Shown: positions 13,333-22,600 of the stretch, piece after piece
Layout: each line of letters starts with the position of its first letter
How positions within the stretch are numbered: position 1 is the first letter of the stretch
Origin: a virus
Length of the DNA: 29,085 bases
Reading direction: 5' to 3' (one strand)
Virus record (IMG/VR): IMGVR_UViG_3300017971_000650
Span: 1 to 29,085 of that record
Notes under the pieces: generated by a model
Database searches by the model: none
The model's input: the letters and a program-made list of their open reading frames with translations, nothing else
Told to the model about the DNA's origin: nothing
Program-made: the position numbers and the translations under genes

Positions 13333-13655
13333 AAAAAGAGAAGATAATAAAAAACTCAAAGAAGGCTCTATCGAATGAATTTAAAAAGAGGCTCTTCAGT
13401 ACGAAGGAGAAGCTATACGCCAAGATCCCGGAGCTACGACCGGATACAGGGTACTCAGCCGTTCATATCTCGAAGTACCAATTTAAGAAACTCTCGGACG
13501 AAGAATTTTCATATCTATACTACGCCCCGGATCTAGTTATTCACGTATCAAAATCTACGACTAAATATATCGAGAAACGTAGGCGGGAGCTAGGATTGAT
13601 GAGCTCTTCCGAGATCCCACCGCTAGGGATAGAAGAGCGTACACAAAAAAAATGA
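13329..13655 (+). CDS. Hypothetical basic protein ending the accessory island
   Basis: 108 residues, strongly Lys/Arg-rich at both ends (MKKEKIIKNSKKALSNEFKKR; IEKRRREL). The centre, KIPELRPDTGYSAVHISKYQFKKLSDEEFSYLYYAPDL, is more structured. No domain is recognised. It overlaps the methyltransferase by 4 bases and is the last gene before the promoter at 13657, so it closes the operon that began at the terminase genes. Nucleic-acid binding is possible from charge alone. Function unknown. Confidence 0.55.
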   Translation: MKKEKIIKNSKKALSNEFKKRLFSTKEKLYAKIPELRPDTGYSAVHISKYQFKKLSDEEFSYLYYAPDLVIHVSKSTTKYIEKRRRELGLMSSSEIPPLGIEERTQKK

Positions 13656-13656
13656 G

Positions 13657-13693
13657 TTGACTATTTAATATGAATACACTATATTGACGACTT
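13657..13693 (+). promoter_or_regulatory. Promoter candidate for the tail genes
   Basis: TTGACT (13657-13662) and TATATT (13680-13685) are 17 bases apart, good by both the E. coli sigma-70 and the Bacteroidetes pattern. The block CTATATTGACGAC..TATG (13679-13697) repeats that at 4464-4482 with only three differences over 19 positions, and the TTG-to-TATATT distance is the same (23). It lies in the first gap after more than five kilobases of overlapping or closely packed genes, so it probably starts transcription of the tail module. Confidence 0.6.
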
Positions 13694-13714
13694 TATGTCC
13701 GTATCTGGAATAAT

Positions 13715-13734
13715 CCTAAAAACAAATCAAAATG
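13715..13734 (+). promoter_or_regulatory. A-rich translation initiation element
   Basis: AAAAACAAATCAAAATG directly before and including the start of the gene at 13732 differs by one base from the sequence at the major capsid start (24624-24640). There is no Shine-Dalgarno site. In Bacteroidetes, A-rich upstream sequence often takes over that role. The shared element suggests strong, similar initiation of the two genes. Confidence 0.45.
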
Positions 13735-14094
13735 ACTGCACAAGAGAAAATTATTGCTGATGCCGAGAAGGCTCTTAAATCAGGGTATCATAAGAAAGCC
13801 TTGAAACTTTCTAAAGAAATCGAAGATGAAAACGTAAAAGCTACCATCGTAGCAAGAGCCGAGAAGCTACAGGCAAAGGCAAAAGAAGAGGCCGCACAGC
13901 CGAAGGTAGAACCGGAAACGAGGAAGGTATTAACACCGTATTCGATTGTAGAAAAATACGATGAACTTCTCGCTATCCTTGCTGAAATTGAGTCCGTAGA
14001 GAAGCAGAAAGCTCGGCCGTACAGATTCTACTATTTTCACCGCAGACAGATCGAAAACCTCAAAAGGAATTTTATTAAAGGTATGCGTCTATGA
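13732..14094 (+). CDS. Probable structural or tail-assembly protein (120 aa)
   Basis: 120 residues. The N-terminal half is helical and repetitive (ADAEKALKSGYHKKALKLSKEIED...VARAEKLQAKAKEE), resembling a single TPR-like hairpin. A PQPEP-style linker then leads to a second helical part (YSIVEKYDELLAILAEIESVEKQK). It is the first gene after the promoter at 13657 and shares the capsid-type initiation element, so high expression is expected. It overlaps the putative chaperone gene by 4 bases. I do not recognise the family; a small tail or assembly component is an inference from position. Confidence 0.5.
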   Translation: MTAQEKIIADAEKALKSGYHKKALKLSKEIEDENVKATIVARAEKLQAKAKEEAAQPKVEPETRKVLTPYSIVEKYDELLAILAEIESVEKQKARPYRFYYFHRRQIENLKRNFIKGMRL

Positions 14095-14897
14095 TAACAC
14101 TCACAATCGAAGATCGGGACTATAAATGCCCGCAGGATTGGAGTGAGATCCCTTTACGAAAATTCATAGAGATATGCGAACTCGATGTGCCAAAGAAGCT
14201 AGCCGACCTCTATGAAGCTAGTGTAGCTCTCTCTGATCCCGACCCGGAGAAATCTAAATTGGCAGAGGAAAGATACGACCTCATTAATGGAGAGATAACC
14301 GAGTATGATCTTATCCGTAGATTTCCTGTCTATTATGGTAAGATTATAAAAATACTCTCAGACGTTCCTTCCTCTGTCGTAGATAGGATTCATCACGAAC
14401 CACGTTCCGCTTTCTTTAATCAGTATGCTCGTTACATTATCCTCTCGTCTTTCTTTTCGTCTCCCGTTATCTACGATAAGGAATCAGGGATAAAGGCATA
14501 CGAGCCACCCAAGATCAAATCCTTTAAGATCGGAGGCAAGGAATATTTTTTGCCGAAGTCTCTTAATCTTCTCGGTGAAGAGATCCCTCTGGCTAAGGAG
14601 AAAGCCGTTACCTTTGCGGAGGCGGCAGATATAGAGACCGCATGGACTGATCTACAAAAAGAGGGAGCGAGGCAGATACCCGTATTTTGTGCAGTCTACT
14701 GCCGGGAGTCCGATTCTGTCTACGATGAAGAGAAGCTATTGGAGAGGGCGAACCTGTTTCAGGATCTCACGATGGATAAAGTTTGGGCGGTTTTTTTTTG
14801 CATTTCAGAGCTATCAGGAAGATACACGATTTATATCCGAGACTTTTTGAACGGAGTAAAGCTGCTGAGTCAGGAAGTTTCGCCCGTAGCGGATTAA
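14091..14897 (+). CDS. Tail assembly chaperone-like protein, short form
   Basis: 268 residues, read in frame 0 through the T-run. The N-terminus (LTIEDRDYKCPQDWSEIPLRKFIEIC) and the YEASVALSD segment fit proteins found in the tail-assembly-chaperone slot of Bacteroidetes phages. Near the end, VWAVFFCISEL is encoded across nine T residues (14791-14799), where a -1 shift would give the long form. In lambda-like tails the short (G) and long (GT) forms coat and fold the tape measure protein. Here the tape measure gene is further away than usual (19671). Assignment is by context plus the frameshift signal, not by strong homology. Confidence 0.5.
   Translation: MITLTIEDRDYKCPQDWSEIPLRKFIEICELDVPKKLADLYEASVALSDPDPEKSKLAEERYDLINGEITEYDLIRRFPVYYGKIIKILSDVPSSVVDRIHHEPRSAFFNQYARYIILSSFFSSPVIYDKESGIKAYEPPKIKSFKIGGKEYFLPKSLNLLGEEIPLAKEKAVTFAEAADIETAWTDLQKEGARQIPVFCAVYCRESDSVYDEEKLLERANLFQDLTMDKVWAVFFCISELSGRYTIYIRDFLNGVKLLSQEVSPVAD
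14791..14799 (+). other. Candidate -1 ribosomal frameshift site (T9)
   Basis: In frame 0 the codons are GTT TTT TTT TGC. Both P- and A-site tRNAs on TTT TTT can re-pair after slipping one base back. The -1 frame then stays open to 15085, adding 95 residues, whereas frame 0 stops at 14897. This is the arrangement of G/GT-type tail chaperone genes. A homopolymer sequencing error is the main alternative. Confidence 0.5.
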
Positions 14898-15085
14898 AGG
14901 ATTTTGGATGGAGAGGAAAGATCTATGAGATAGCTCAGGATGGGGCAGTCGGTACGCTAGAGAAAGTCGAAGATATGAGGCTATACGATTTTATGAATTA
15001 CTTAAGTTATATACGAGCACAATCAAAATATCGTGAAATCAGAGACGCTCAGGTTGCATCGAAAAATAAAGCAAAGAGAAAGTGA
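14798..15085 (+). CDS. -1 frame extension of the tail assembly chaperone
   Basis: 95 codons open in the -1 frame from the T-run. With the first 236 residues of the upstream frame this gives a 331-residue fusion. The later part (GWRGKIYEIAQDGAVGTLEKVEDMRLYDFMNYLSYIRAQSKYREIR) looks like a genuine protein and resembles chaperone C-termini (W..I..IA..G; LYDF..YLSY). The first 30 or so residues are Arg-rich and overlap the frame-0 coding region, so they are less natural. The only start at its 5' end is a TTG next to the T-run, and the first in-frame ATG comes deep inside (near 14975). Expression as a fusion is therefore more likely than independent initiation. Confidence 0.5.
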   Translation: MHFRAIRKIHDLYPRLFERSKAAESGSFARSGLKDFGWRGKIYEIAQDGAVGTLEKVEDMRLYDFMNYLSYIRAQSKYREIRDAQVASKNKAKRK

Positions 15086-15236
15086 AATCGAGATGCTTCA
15101 ATATATTATAAACTCCCTTTGCTCTAGAGAGTTAAACGCTGATGGAAGGAAGTTCATACAGAAAATAATAACCGAGAAACGCCATGACATTAGAAACATT
15201 AGCAACGAAATTAGAGTCGGCAAAGACCGGAACTGA
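15033..15236 (+). CDS. Small coiled-coil-like protein (67 aa)
   Basis: 67 residues from GTG 15033, or 47 from ATG 15093. It is a basic, helical protein (KIKQRESEIEMLQYIINSL...KFIQKIITEKRHDIRNISNEI) with heptad-like spacing. It overlaps the chaperone extension by 53 bases and the next gene by 53 bases in different frames, which is heavier overlap than elsewhere. Its reality is moderate. No family is recognised. Confidence 0.4.
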   Translation: MKSETLRLHRKIKQRESEIEMLQYIINSLCSRELNADGRKFIQKIITEKRHDIRNISNEIRVGKDRN

Positions 15237-15609
15237 TATCGAACAAGTTATCTTCGATTTCGCAGACTATCTAAATACGGATAGGGGAAAGGTGTACCCC
15301 GTTGTACTTTGGAATCTTACAGGGATTAAGGGCATAGCGGATCTGCGGGAAGGAAGCCGGGAACTCGAAGTTGATGTATTCTGTATCATTGGAGTAACGC
15401 CAGAGGATGATGTAAAACTCTCCCGGCTACAGAATTGGGATGACTGCGAGACTTATCTACAAGCCTATCTGGATGAGGTAAACGACCAAGACGATCTAAG
15501 CATCCCGGATCTTAATAACGTAGAATTTGAATATTATCCTGCCGGACTCCTATCGGTAGACAGGGAGCTTGGTGTTCGTTATAGAGTTACTTTGAAGCTA
15601 TGGTGCTAA
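15184..15609 (+). CDS. Putative tail completion / terminator protein
   Basis: 141 residues of alternating helix and strand. It ends VRYRVTLKLWC, a pattern seen in small tail-terminator or head-tail joining proteins where the last strand completes a beta sheet. VYPVVLWNLTGIKG (about residues 37-50) and ELEVDVFCIIGV (about 61-72) are the other core strands. Its place immediately before a protein resembling neck/tail-completion factors supports a role in finishing the tail or joining it to the head. The call is mostly positional; sequence identity to a named family is not evident. Confidence 0.5.
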   Translation: MTLETLATKLESAKTGTDIEQVIFDFADYLNTDRGKVYPVVLWNLTGIKGIADLREGSRELEVDVFCIIGVTPEDDVKLSRLQNWDDCETYLQAYLDEVNDQDDLSIPDLNNVEFEYYPAGLLSVDRELGVRYRVTLKLWC

Positions 15610-16151
15610 GATCTACAGCCGCTACGGGAGTCCTCGAGGATCTCCAGAAGCTACTTAAACAGGAGCTACTAAAGGAGTGGATTGCCCAAGGTCATTATAT
15701 GAGCGGTAAGATTATAGAAGAGGCAGAATTTGTTACCGAGACTGTAGCGAATACCTTACGGATGGATCTCTATATGTACGGATACGGAGCTATTATCGAA
15801 ACAGGAACTCCTGCCTCGAAGATCCCATATTCGGGGAGATCCGGAAGCGGAGGGACGAGCAAATACATACAGGCTCTTATAGGATACGTAGAGAAGAGAA
15901 TGAATATATCGGATCTTAAGAAAGCTAAAAGTATCGCCTTCGCTATAGCGGAGACTCAAAAAAAAGAGGGTATGCCGACTCGGGGATCTTTCTCATATAC
16001 GACTACCGGGAAGAGAACGGGATGGATACAGGAAGTATTCGACAGGAATGAAGGACTGATAGCAGAATTTATGTTCCGATATGTAAACGTAATATTTGAG
16101 ACTCAGTTCACTAACATGGTTACTAAGTACCAACGTAAATTTAAAGAGTAA
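15600..16151 (+). CDS. Neck / tail-completion-like structural protein
   Basis: 183 residues. A central stretch with GYGAIIETGTPASKIPYSG, SKYIQALIGYVEKRM and AFAIAETQKKEGMPTRGS resembles the HK97 gp10-like group of head-tail connection proteins, in which a YG..IE.G motif and a K..G.PTRGS segment recur. It overlaps the gene before by 10 bases and joins the next in a TAATG fusion. It likely forms part of the connector or the upper tail. Moderate confidence in the structural role, lower in the exact position. Confidence 0.55.
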   Translation: MVLRSTAATGVLEDLQKLLKQELLKEWIAQGHYMSGKIIEEAEFVTETVANTLRMDLYMYGYGAIIETGTPASKIPYSGRSGSGGTSKYIQALIGYVEKRMNISDLKKAKSIAFAIAETQKKEGMPTRGSFSYTTTGKRTGWIQEVFDRNEGLIAEFMFRYVNVIFETQFTNMVTKYQRKFKE

Positions 16152-17671
16152 TGGCACTAACGATAAACACACAGCCGGATGATTTCTTTTGTAACTCTGC
16201 CCTGTTTAATGTTACTACGAGTTTAACTGAGGGTGCTTCCTTCCAGAACTTAAGAATAAAGGCCGAACTATATTATGACGGTGTTATTATAGCTACGAAA
16301 GTATTGAGGAAGGGAGTTTCGGACTTTGATTTCTCGGAGATCCTTCGTAGCCTATGTCAGCCGTACCGCCCGGATCTTGATAGCTCTCTTTATTATGACT
16401 TGCCCGGAGATCCTGCCGGAGCTAATTTAATTACATCTTGGAGTTCTGCTATATATCCCTTCGATGCCTTTACCGCTAGTGGAGCTAATATAACTGCTAT
16501 GACGGAATCAGGATCAGCCTTCGCTCAAGCTCAGTCAAATACTTTCTCCATAACCGCAGGAAAATATTATGTGCTAAGAGTCCCGGCACAAACGATAGAC
16601 TCCGGGACACCCGTAAATATTACCTTCGACCAAGATCCTACAGTAATTACCCACCATAAGAAAACAGTCGGAAGGGATAGCGTTTCGATATACCTCTTCT
16701 GCTCTACCCGTACAAGTGCTACGGCTCGTCTCTTTCTTACTAATGCCTCAGGGAATAATACCGACTATTCTGATATGGATATAGAACTTTTCGAGCTACC
16801 TTCTGAACCTAGAATGGGAGCCTTGTTCGGTGTAGAATTTACGGAGCAGTACGAGAATGCCTCAGATGTAACTACAGAAGGTGGATCAGCCGCTTCAAGG
16901 CAGTTCTATTTCTTTGACCTAGAGGGAACGATTGATGATTATATATGCGATTCATCTACTAAGAGACTTCTCGTAAATTATCCGGAAGATCCTGCCGGAC
17001 AGGATGCGTTATATTTTTTTAATCATAACGCAGGGAATGATTGGGCAGAAGTACAGATAAACTTTCTCTCATACCTTCCTAATCTACAGGGAGATTATTA
17101 TACGTACACAGGTTTTCGTAGCATAGGTGGATCTGGCGGCTCTGGAACAGGAGCCTCAGACAGCAAGAATTATTTTGGTTACGGGGCATTTATCTTAAAT
17201 AAGAATAATACTGATATAAATAGTGCGATCAATGAGATATATGTAACGCTAGCAAATTATGATACTTCCGTAGCCGCTTCCGCATATCACTTTATTCGTA
17301 GAGTAAATAAGCCTGTATGCCCTGAAATGATCCGGCTAGAGTGGACAAACAGGCAGGGCGGCATAGCTCAATTTACTTTCTCCGGTGGTATCGAAGAGAT
17401 CCGAAAAGTAGAACGCACAAGCTACAGGAACTCTAGCAATAAAAATAGGACAGCGAGAACGCTTAAATTTACCGAAAAGAGGCTAGAGACAGATTATCAG
17501 GTTAAAGAGATCCTCGCCCTCGTTAGTGAAATAATAGAGAGCAAGACGGTATATAAATATGATACTGTAGACGGTGTAGAGACTCGTACAGAAGTCTTTG
17601 TAGTATCAGATAGTATGAGAGTACAGCGAGATAAGGATCAGCTCGTAGGCGAGATAACAATAGAGGAATGA
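16151..17671 (+). CDS. Large tail structural protein, probable tail-tip component
   Basis: 506 residues rich in beta strands, with many Ser/Thr/Asn and Tyr. The middle contains a carbohydrate-binding-like stretch (GKYYVLRVPAQTI...VSIYLFCSTRTSATARLFLTNASGNN) that looks like a jelly-roll insertion. The C-terminal part (RLEWTNRQGGIAQFTFSGG; RTARTLKFTEKRLETDYQVKEILALVSEIIES) matches the style of tail proteins of Bacteroidetes phages with an LxWxNxxGG motif. A flexible GGSGGSGTGAS linker lies near residue 330. Position before the hub-like protein and the tape measure supports distal tail placement and possible host glycan contact. Confidence 0.6.
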   Translation: MALTINTQPDDFFCNSALFNVTTSLTEGASFQNLRIKAELYYDGVIIATKVLRKGVSDFDFSEILRSLCQPYRPDLDSSLYYDLPGDPAGANLITSWSSAIYPFDAFTASGANITAMTESGSAFAQAQSNTFSITAGKYYVLRVPAQTIDSGTPVNITFDQDPTVITHHKKTVGRDSVSIYLFCSTRTSATARLFLTNASGNNTDYSDMDIELFELPSEPRMGALFGVEFTEQYENASDVTTEGGSAASRQFYFFDLEGTIDDYICDSSTKRLLVNYPEDPAGQDALYFFNHNAGNDWAEVQINFLSYLPNLQGDYYTYTGFRSIGGSGGSGTGASDSKNYFGYGAFILNKNNTDINSAINEIYVTLANYDTSVAASAYHFIRRVNKPVCPEMIRLEWTNRQGGIAQFTFSGGIEEIRKVERTSYRNSSNKNRTARTLKFTEKRLETDYQVKEILALVSEIIESKTVYKYDTVDGVETRTEVFVVSDSMRVQRDKDQLVGEITIEE

Positions 17672-19671
17672 CGATTGATATTTATATAGGAAGTGATCGG
17701 CTAGATTTTTCAGAAAGCCTTAACGTGCAATATTCTATCGGCACTATATTAGAAATATTATCCGGGAGAAACAATAAATCATTTACGCTTAATATTCCTA
17801 GAACGGATACGAACAGAAAAATACTCGCTTTCTATGAAGATCTATCTGTCTTTGATGAGATCTCCGAAACGGGATATATCTATATTAACGATGTAAGCAT
17901 TCTAGAGGGATCTGTTCGGGTACTGAAGATCACCTCAGAATATTACGAAATGATAATATCCGCAGACGATTGGCTCGATGCTAGGAAGGAATTAACGCTA
18001 CAGGATCTAGACCTATCAACGTGGGATCATACCTATCAGGCGAGTACCGTTACTACAAGTTGGGCGTCAGGGACATTCTACCGCTATCCTCTTATTAACT
18101 TCGGTGCTTTATCTAGCGGAGAGACCGGAGCATTGGCAGATGTTCTTATTCAAGATATGATCCCTATGTTCCGGCTAAAAGAGATTATCGAAGAGATCCT
18201 ATCAGATTGGACTATTAATAGTTCATTCCTATCGAATGCCGCCTTTACAAATAAATATCTTTTGTCCTCTCCACCGATATTAGATAGCTCTCTATTGGAG
18301 GGAATCGCTTTTGAGGCCGAGATTACTTCTCCGGGGAATAATACAGAGTCGGGCAATATACCTTCCTCAACCCAAGACACCGTAGTTCTAAGCAGGGATA
18401 CGTATGCAAATCGGGTAGATATAAATACACAGAATCTTGACGAAGGCAATAATTATAGTAGTGATCAATATACTGTTCCGAAGGATGGACAATATCGCTT
18501 TATAGCAAAGCTGACACCGAGCCATTCATTTCCATATACTCCCGATTCCTGTATTATAACATTAAGGATCTATCGTAGAAGATCGGCTGTCGATACCTCT
18601 GTAGCCTTCGAGACCTCTACGGATATAGCTGATCTGGATACCGAATTTACTTTAGATACTTTAGTCGCTCCCTTCCTAGAGGATGATATAATATGGGTAT
18701 ATGCTAGTGTATCCGTTACGGCTACAAATAGCGATCCTGTAAGTCCAGAGACATTAACGGTATTCCTTCCGGCAGGAGATCTATTTTACAACGTAGTAGA
18801 TCAATGGCTATTATGGCCTGCTCCGCTTTCTACGGTAACTATATCAGAGTGGATACCTCCGATCAATCAGGTATCTTTCTTGAAGGCCGTAAAACATCTT
18901 TTCAATCTCCGCTTCTTTGTAGATAGGAATAATAAGACGGTACGCATAGAGCCGCACGATGATTTCTTTACGACTAACGAGAAGGATTGGACAGAGTATA
19001 TTGATAATGAGAACCCGGAGCAGATGCCTATAGCAAATGATTATGCCTCTTCTATCGTTTTCAAGTTCAAGGATGATTCTAGTGATACAGCGATGGAAGC
19101 CTATAAAGATGAAAACGGGGAGATCCCCGGAAAGGGAACGATAACGCTGTCGAGCCTTTATGCAAAAAAAGAGGTTGAGACTATCGAAAATGAAGTCTTT
19201 TCGCCTATCGTTACAGGACAATTTAAAACTATTCTTTGGTGGACAGATAGACCGCCCCGGATATGGGGAACTATAGACGAAACATTATTGTATCCCGTAG
19301 AAAGGATAAAGTCATGGAGTCCGAGACTTCTACAATGGGAAGGCTATAATGCTGTTACGGATGATTGGAAATTTGAAGGAGTTACTAAAACAAGTTGGCC
19401 GGAGACCTCTTCCGTAAGTTTCGCTGATTTGATAGACGACTATTATATTAATAATATCCACCTTATAGATAAAGGAAAGCTATTGACTGTCGAGGCTATT
19501 GTCCCGGCACAGGAACTACAGCAATTCATTACGGTTCTAAATACTGATAGTGAAGAGGGATTCAGAGTGAGATATAAAATCAAGATCGGCACGGATGAAG
19601 TTTACGGATATATAAATAATATCGTATCTAACGGGGTGAAGGCGAAGATCGAATTTATAATACTTAAGTAA
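17668..19671 (+). CDS. Tail hub / baseplate-like protein
   Basis: 667 residues. The N-terminus (IYIGSDRLDFSESLNVQYSIGTI, then GRNNKSFTLNIPRTDTNRKILAFYEDLS) resembles a motif in Bacteroidetes phage and prophage tail proteins. Later segments include an all-beta central domain (about residues 210-385) and RFFVDRNNKTVRIEPHDDFF, the kind of sequence found in hub proteins related to gp27/Dit-Tal. The C-terminus ends in strands (RVRYKIKIGTDEVYGYINNIV). It overlaps the preceding gene by ATGA and the tape measure by TAATG. It is likely part of the tail tip that organises receptor binding. Confidence 0.6.
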   Translation: MTIDIYIGSDRLDFSESLNVQYSIGTILEILSGRNNKSFTLNIPRTDTNRKILAFYEDLSVFDEISETGYIYINDVSILEGSVRVLKITSEYYEMIISADDWLDARKELTLQDLDLSTWDHTYQASTVTTSWASGTFYRYPLINFGALSSGETGALADVLIQDMIPMFRLKEIIEEILSDWTINSSFLSNAAFTNKYLLSSPPILDSSLLEGIAFEAEITSPGNNTESGNIPSSTQDTVVLSRDTYANRVDINTQNLDEGNNYSSDQYTVPKDGQYRFIAKLTPSHSFPYTPDSCIITLRIYRRRSAVDTSVAFETSTDIADLDTEFTLDTLVAPFLEDDIIWVYASVSVTATNSDPVSPETLTVFLPAGDLFYNVVDQWLLWPAPLSTVTISEWIPPINQVSFLKAVKHLFNLRFFVDRNNKTVRIEPHDDFFTTNEKDWTEYIDNENPEQMPIANDYASSIVFKFKDDSSDTAMEAYKDENGEIPGKGTITLSSLYAKKEVETIENEVFSPIVTGQFKTILWWTDRPPRIWGTIDETLLYPVERIKSWSPRLLQWEGYNAVTDDWKFEGVTKTSWPETSSVSFADLIDDYYINNIHLIDKGKLLTVEAIVPAQELQQFITVLNTDSEEGFRVRYKIKIGTDEVYGYINNIVSNGVKAKIEFIILK

Positions 19672-22600
19672 TGGCAAGTACGAAGAAAATATTAACATTC
19701 AGGGTACAGGTCGAGGGAGTCTCTAAAGAGGCTCAAGAGATAGTAAAGATCGATCAGGCTCTCTCTGCTCTAAACGAAGAACGAAAAGAGTCTCAGGCTC
19801 TCTATAAGAAAGGGAAGATAAACGAGGAACAGCACCTCAAGAATCTTACTACTATAAAGAGTAAGACGAAAGATCTACAGGTTCAGAAGTCAAATCTTAA
19901 TAAGACCGAGAGACTATCGGCACAGGCATTTACGGCATCTGCCGGAAGTATGGAAGCCTTGCGGAGACGTACTGCACAGCTTAGAGCCGAGGCGAATCAG
20001 CTAAATACTAGCACAGCCGAAGGCCGTAGGAGAATGACCGAACTCCGTAAAGAGATTATCGCCAATACTAAGCAGATCCGGGACTATGATCGTAGTATCT
20101 CCGGGAGCAAAACCCTCGTAGGAGAATACTCGAAGGGAGCGGTACAGGCTTTCAAAGCAATAGCCGGGGGTATCGTTGCGGCTGTAGCCGTTGCCCGTAC
20201 CTTCCAGAGACTAATCGGTGGAGGGATTAAAGGCTTCGCAGAATTTTCAGAAGGACAGGCAAACGTACAGACTCTCTTAGATGCTAATAATCGTGCACTC
20301 GGAGGGCAGACGATACGGCTGATAAGAGATTACGGCCTCGCTGTAGCGGACACCAATAAGGCTCTTTTTGATGCCGTATCGGCAGGCGTTCCTGCGGCAG
20401 AGTCGGCAGAGTTTCTCAGGAAGGCTACCGTACTAGCAAAGGGAGGTGTTACAGATCTAGGGACAGCCGTAGATGGACTTACTTCCGTACTTAATGCTTA
20501 TGGACTATCATACGAGGAAACGGATCGAGTTGCGGCCGCTTTCTTTTCGGCACAGAAGTTTGGAAAGACTACCGTAGCGGAACTATCTGCTGAGATCGGG
20601 AAGGTTGCCCCGGTAGCGAATCAGCTAGATGTAACCTATCAGGAGCTACTAAGTACATACGCTATCCTTACCAAGCAAGGTATCCGTACCCAAGAATCTA
20701 CTACAGCAATCAAGAACCTTATGGTCGGAGTCCTTAAGCCTACGAAACAGGCGGCAGAGGTATTTGATAAACTAGGAATTGCTTACGGAGCGGCTAATGT
20801 AAAACAGGCAGGATTCGGTAACGTATTAAAGGATGTTGCCGAAGCCGTAGAGAGCGGTAATGCCGAGGTCGCTCAACTCTTCCCGAATATACGAGCTCTC
20901 GTAGGAGCAGGGGCGTTAGGTACGAGACAGCTAAAGGAATACGATGAGATCCTTCAAACCGTAAATAAAGATTGGGGCGAAGGCTCTTCTTTATCTCGGG
21001 CATTCGAGACTCAGATGAATGAACTCTCAACTACGATGAATCGGATAAAGGAAGGATTTAAGACTGCTCGTTTTGCCATAGGAGAATTTTTCGAGCCTCT
21101 TATTAAAGGCTTTGCCGATGCTGTATTCCCTATAGAGAAAACATCCGAGGCTCTTATAAGGCAACAGGCGAATATTAATAATCTAGTCGGAGCGGCTACG
21201 AACTTAAATACTTCCGAAGAGGTCAGGTTGGATCTTATAAAATCTATTCAAGAAGAGTACCCTGATTTCATAAAAAATATAGATGCCGAGAAAGTAAGTA
21301 ACGAGGAACTTAAAACGGCTCTTGCTAGTACGAATGAAGAGTATGAGAAGAGGATCAGACTTGCAGTCATAGAAGAGCTATACAAGGATCAAGCGGAAGC
21401 TATAGCTGAATCGGTACAGGAAGAGAGGAATTTGACCCGACAGCTAGAATTTCAAGAAGAGATCCTACGCAAAAATGCAGATGGTACTCTGGAAAGGAAT
21501 GCCGCTACTACGGCTCAAGTAAATGCAGCAATAATTCAAACTCAGAGGCTACCGGGATTGATTAAAAAAGAGCAGGATGCCCGGGCAGATCTTAAAAACG
21601 AGATACAAGAAACGATAAAGCTATTAGGAGATCTGAAGCTGTTAGAGGAAAAACCGAAGCCGAAGCCGAAGCCGAAGCCTGGAGGCGGTGGAGGTACTGA
21701 AGGAGAGACCGAAGATGAAAAGAAAGCTCGGATAAAAGCTGAGATCGCTCTAGAGAAAGCGAGAGCAACCCTCGAGATAGATATAGAGAAAGCAAGGATA
21801 GCGGCTATCGAGGATCTGGAAATTCAGGCACAGGCTAACGAAACGCTACGATATAATACTAGAGTAGCGGAATTATATTCGATACTAGAATTACACCCGG
21901 AGCTACAGAAGCAAATAAACGAGGCACTATTAGCCGAGGAAGAGTTATATCAGGCCAATACTTTAGAGATCTTTAGACGCTATGAAACACAGCGTACAGA
22001 GGAACAGCAGAAGCAAGACCAAGAGAGGAAAAAATCTGACGATGCTATTAGAGATGCTAAGATTAAAAATGCTCAGCAATATACTCAGATGGCAGGACAG
22101 GCGGTACAGGCTTTCTCTAATCTATTTGCCGCCGCCAAAGCCAAAGAACTTTCTGCCGTAGGAGATAACGAAGAGAAGCGTCTCGAGATCGAAAAGAAGT
22201 ACGCCAAGAAGGAGAGAAACATTGCATATATTCAGGCTATTATAGGAACAGCAAATGCGGTCATAAACGCTCTACAGACAAAACCGTTCCTTCCGATGGG
22301 GCCGATTATGGCAGGGGTGGCAGGAGCATTAGGCGGTATCCAGATAGCTACTATCGCCCGTCAGAAATTTGCCGAAGGCGGTAAAGTACAGCCGGGATCA
22401 GAAATGCCGGGGATGCCTACAACCGGGGATAATACTCTTGCCCTAGTTAAGCCGGGTGAAGTTATATTAAACCGAGGACAGCAACTACAACTCGGTGGGG
22501 CAGAGACTTTCCGAAAAATAGGTGTTCCCGGTTTTGCCTCTGGAGGTATTGTCCCTGCTCCTGATACTAGCAGATTGGATCTCCCGGATATATCCTCTCA

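Noticed and set aside
13695-13760. Short frame MSVSGIILK... following the second promoter
   Set aside because: It occupies the same position as the 10-codon leader at 4480, but it runs 29 bases into the next gene and no terminator follows; it is more likely a by-product of the conserved TATG.
18844-19221. Minus-strand frame of 125 aa
   Set aside because: It is opposite the tail hub gene and starts and ends without any regulatory context.
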